Of a DNA stretch of 64,000 nt, positions 61,990-64,000 are shown one piece after another. The stretch is taken from assembly GCA_025965155.1 (NCBI GenBank), contig JAOPXN010000090.1:32137-96136 (forward strand). Reading direction: 5' to 3'. The notes beneath the pieces are model-generated. The model did not search any database. It was not told the DNA's origin and was given only the letters and a program-made list of their open reading frames with translations. Positions within the stretch are counted from its first letter, which is position 1; every line of letters begins with the position of its first letter. The DNA is from Propionibacteriaceae bacterium. GTDB taxonomy: Bacteria > Actinomycetota > Actinomycetes > Propionibacteriales > Propionibacteriaceae. The position numbers and the translations under genes are program-made.

Positions 61990-62607
61990 TCAGCCGAGTT
62001 GGTCTTGGATGAAGGCGGCCAGGTCGGCCAGCTCGGTTGCGTTGACGTTGTGTCCCAGGCCTGGGTAGGTCCGCTGAGTCAGGGACGTGTGCCGCGACAG
62101 CCACGCTTGGGTTGCCTGGACCAGGAACGACGGAATGATCGGGTCGAACTCGCCGCGCCCCCAGAACACCGGGGGTCGACGGCTCCGCAGCTCCGCGTCG
62201 CCGGCGGCCGCACCAGGGACCACGAACCCGGACAGCACTACGCCGTAGTCGATCCAGGCAGGCGCCAGCCGCATCGTCTGAAGGGCGATGGCGGATCCCT
62301 GGGAGAAGCCGAGGACGCCAACCGACGAAGCCGCCGGCTGCTCCTCGAGCCACTCCAGGACTCCATGGGAGACGTCGTCGATCTGTTCCAGCGAGAGGGT
62401 GGCGTCCAGCGGGAACCAGGCGTAACCGGGACCCGCCCGCAGCGGCGCGCGGATGGAGGCGATCACCAGGTCCGCCGGTAGCTGGTGGCGCAGGTCGAAA
62501 CCCACCGTCTCGTTTGACCCGTGACCGTGCATCATCAACATCAACGGCCGGCCGGCCCGCTCCGACTCCGGCGCCGACCATACGACGCGATCAGGGTCAA
62601 TCCGCAT
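61990..62607 (-). CDS. Alpha/beta hydrolase, phospholipase/carboxylesterase type
   Basis: A 205-aa protein with MLMMHGHGSNE, nucleophile Ser102 in LGFSQGSAIAL, acid in GRGEFDPIIP and His in PGLGHNV. This is the small cytosolic carboxylesterase fold. The ATG at 62607 is set by AGGAGGGA upstream; the frame continues upstream but without a domain. It is convergent with the Mo-hydroxylase subunit, with the stop codons adjacent. Confidence 0.88.
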   Translation of the reverse strand: MRIDPDRVVWSAPESERAGRPLMLMMHGHGSNETVGFDLRHQLPADLVIASIRAPLRAGPGYAWFPLDATLSLEQIDDVSHGVLEWLEEQPAASSVGVLGFSQGSAIALQTMRLAPAWIDYGVVLSGFVVPGAAAGDAELRSRRPPVFWGRGEFDPIIPSFLVQATQAWLSRHTSLTQRTYPGLGHNVNATELADLAAFIQDQLG

Positions 62608-62707
62608 CAGCAACTCCCTCCTGTCGTTCTTCGGGCTCGGATGGCTGGTACCCGACCCGCGCCGGCTGAGTCGTAGGCTGCTGAAGGAACCGAACCGAGG
62701 AGGAGCC

Positions 62708-63511
62708 GTGGCTGGACTGGCACTGGACCTGACCGGAAAGACCGCACTCGTCACCGGCTCCACCCAGGGGATCGGGCTTGCCATTGCCGAGGGACTGGCC
62801 ACCGCCGGGGCCCGGGTCGCCGTCAACGGACGGTCGGCCGAGAAGGTACGAGCCGCTGCGGAGTCGTTGCGCGCGGGCCATCCGGGTGCCGACATAGTCG
62901 AAGTGGTGGCTGATCTGGCCGGCGCGGACGGCGCCGAGGCCGTCATTGCCGCGTTGCCGCAGGTGGACATCCTGACCAACAACCTAGGCATCTTCGGTGC
63001 CAAGCCAGCGCTGCAGATCACCGATGAGGATTGGCTGCGTTACTTCGAGGTGAACGTGTTGTCGGCGATCCGGCTGATCCGGGCGTACCTGCCAGGAATG
63101 ATGGCGGCGGGCTGGGGTCGGATTCAGAACATCGCCAGCGACTCCGCCGTGGCGACGCCGATCGAGATGATCCACTACGGCATGAGCAAGACTGCGCTGC
63201 TCGCCGTGTCACGCGGGTTCGCCAAGGAAGCGGCGGGGACCGGAGTGACCGTCAACTCGGTCATCGCGGGCCCGACGCACACCGCCGGTGTCGAGGGCTT
63301 CGTCTACGAGCTCGTGGACAAGACGCTGCCTTGGGCGGAAGCGCAACGGGAGTTCATGCGGGTGCATCGGCCACAGTCATTGCTGCAACGACTGATCGAG
63401 CCGGAGGAGATCGCCAACCTGGTCGTGTACCTCAGCTCACCGCTGGCTTCCGCGACCACCGGCGGTGCCGTCCGGGTAGACGGCGGGTACGTCGACTCGA
63501 TCCTGCCCTGA
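62708..63511 (+). CDS. Short-chain dehydrogenase/reductase (SDR)
   Basis: A 267-aa classical SDR with VTGSTQGIGLAIAEGLA, LTNNLGIF (Asn-Asn-Leu-Gly variant of NNAG), catalytic Ser in NIASDSA and YGMSK (Tyr-x3-Lys), and the C-terminal block PEEIANLVVYLSSPLASATTGGAVRVDGGY. The substrate is unknown. The GTG start follows GAGGAG, and it is divergent from the esterase. Confidence 0.88.
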   Translation: MAGLALDLTGKTALVTGSTQGIGLAIAEGLATAGARVAVNGRSAEKVRAAAESLRAGHPGADIVEVVADLAGADGAEAVIAALPQVDILTNNLGIFGAKPALQITDEDWLRYFEVNVLSAIRLIRAYLPGMMAAGWGRIQNIASDSAVATPIEMIHYGMSKTALLAVSRGFAKEAAGTGVTVNSVIAGPTHTAGVEGFVYELVDKTLPWAEAQREFMRVHRPQSLLQRLIEPEEIANLVVYLSSPLASATTGGAVRVDGGYVDSILP

Positions 63512-63771
63512 ACCACCGGTGGCACTGCCGACTCTCCCAGCCAGGTGCATTCGTGTGGTCCGACATGTGGTGATCGCCTTTCAGTAGGGCAGGTCGACCG
63601 ACGGGCGGGCCTGATGCAGGCAGGACAGACGAACCGGGCAGCTTGAGGTAGCGGTTGGCTCACCGGCAGCCGCGGCGGACGCTGGGGCGTTAGGCATCGA
63701 ACAGCCCTCGGTTTGGCGCACCCCGATCGGAAAGGCCGAGCCAGCAGAGCAGCGAGGCCGCCCTGGCAGAG
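63512..63771. other. 260-bp gap, nothing recognised
   Basis: No convincing ORF or structure is seen between the SDR gene and the end of the HNH-type gene. Confidence 0.4.
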
Positions 63772-64000
63772 TCAGGCTGCGCTCGTCACGCGCCCGGCTG
63801 TGCGAGCCGGGGCGTCTAGCTTGCGCGCGGCCTTCCAGACGGCGTGGGCGAATGGGTTGTTGCCGAGGTCGTGGGTGCCGGTATTGGTGGCGAGGTAGAT
63901 CCAGCCGTGGGGTGATCGCCACAGGTAGAGGCCGGGTTGGGGTTGGAGGACTCTCCAGCGGCTGAAGGTTTTGAGTCGGTGTTGGCTGCGGGAGAGTGGT
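63772..64000 (-). CDS. C-terminal end of a DUF222/HNH endonuclease-type protein, cut by the right edge
   Basis: The minus-strand frame runs from the window edge to a TGA at 63774-63772 and shows HRLKTFSRWRVLQPQPGLYLWRSPHG. This is the typical tail after the HNH motif in actinobacterial DUF222 proteins, where the residue pattern GxYLWRxPHG is common. The HNH motif itself lies outside. Such genes are abundant and often mobile-element-associated in Propionibacteriaceae. Confidence 0.65.
   Translation of the reverse strand, partial: PLSRSQHRLKTFSRWRVLQPQPGLYLWRSPHGWIYLATNTGTHDLGNNPFAHAVWKAARKLDAPARTAGRVTSAA

Noticed and set aside
1..64000. CRISPR arrays, IS elements or prophage genes
   Set aside because: No spaced identical repeats, transposases, integrases or phage structural genes are visible; the 65-bp repeats are not CRISPR-like and carry no spacers.

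Overview
The window is 64 kb of high-GC, gene-dense bacterial DNA with GTG starts, short intergenic gaps and many 4-nt start/stop overlaps. Content points to an actinobacterium, probably of the Propionibacteriales (inference; no rRNA is present to confirm it). The best landmark is the actinobacterial cell-division and Ser/Thr-kinase block tRNA-Leu / fhaA-fhaB-pstP-rodA-pbpA-pknB / trpG / DUF881 / crgA (13.6-24.5 kb). A second landmark is the ribosomal and replication cluster rpsF-ssb-rpsR-rplI (38.1-39.9 kb). Both normally lie near oriC in this phylum, so the window is probably origin-proximal.

Layout. 0-3 kb: end of a cut gene, a small membrane protein, ArfB, an EVE/PUA-like protein and an F420-type LLM oxidoreductase. 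3.2-9.3 kb: a giant secreted haem peroxidase with RTX calcium repeats, fibronectin-III and SbsA-like Ig domains. 9.5-13.1 kb: a secreted protein and a small stress island (general-stress protein, MEDS-LuxR regulator, DUF2267). 13.6-24.5 kb: the division/kinase block, in which the pknA slot is empty, an AlkB-like gene is inserted and PknB has Thr at its catalytic-loop Asn position. Three copies of a 65-bp palindromic repeat surround trpG. 24.9-28.7 kb: aldehyde dehydrogenase, MATE exporter, DUF309 and a receiver-only response regulator. 29.2-34.4 kb: a second, paralogous haem peroxidase, followed by a SARP-type regulator. 35.5-40 kb: LacI regulator with a perfect operator, a mycothiol-nitroreductase-like DsbA protein, a membrane protein and the ribosomal cluster.

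40.1-45.3 kb: hexapeptide acyltransferase, then a coupled operon of ATP-grasp ligase, S51/peptidase-E-like protein and enterochelin-esterase-like hydrolase, with a divergent M48 protease; this is the best candidate for an uncharacterised biosynthetic system. 45.3-46.5 kb: a leader-peptide/terminator arrangement upstream of an endonuclease IV gene. 46.5-49.7 kb: a five-gene electron-transfer operon (small anchored protein, ApbE, ferric-reductase-like membrane protein, NuoF-like flavoprotein, 3Fe-4S ferredoxin). 49.8-53.3 kb: pta-ackA and a zinc-ribbon protein. 53.3-56.5 kb: SDR, PlsC-like acyltransferase and an alkyl-DHAP-synthase-like flavoprotein, a possible ether-lipid set. 56.5-58.4 kb: divergent LysR/EamA pair. 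58.4-62 kb: molybdenum hydroxylase with a FAD subunit and a fused FeS-Mo subunit. 62-64 kb: esterase, SDR, and the C-terminus of a DUF222/HNH-type protein cut by the window edge.

All family calls come from reading motifs by eye. No database search or structure prediction was run.
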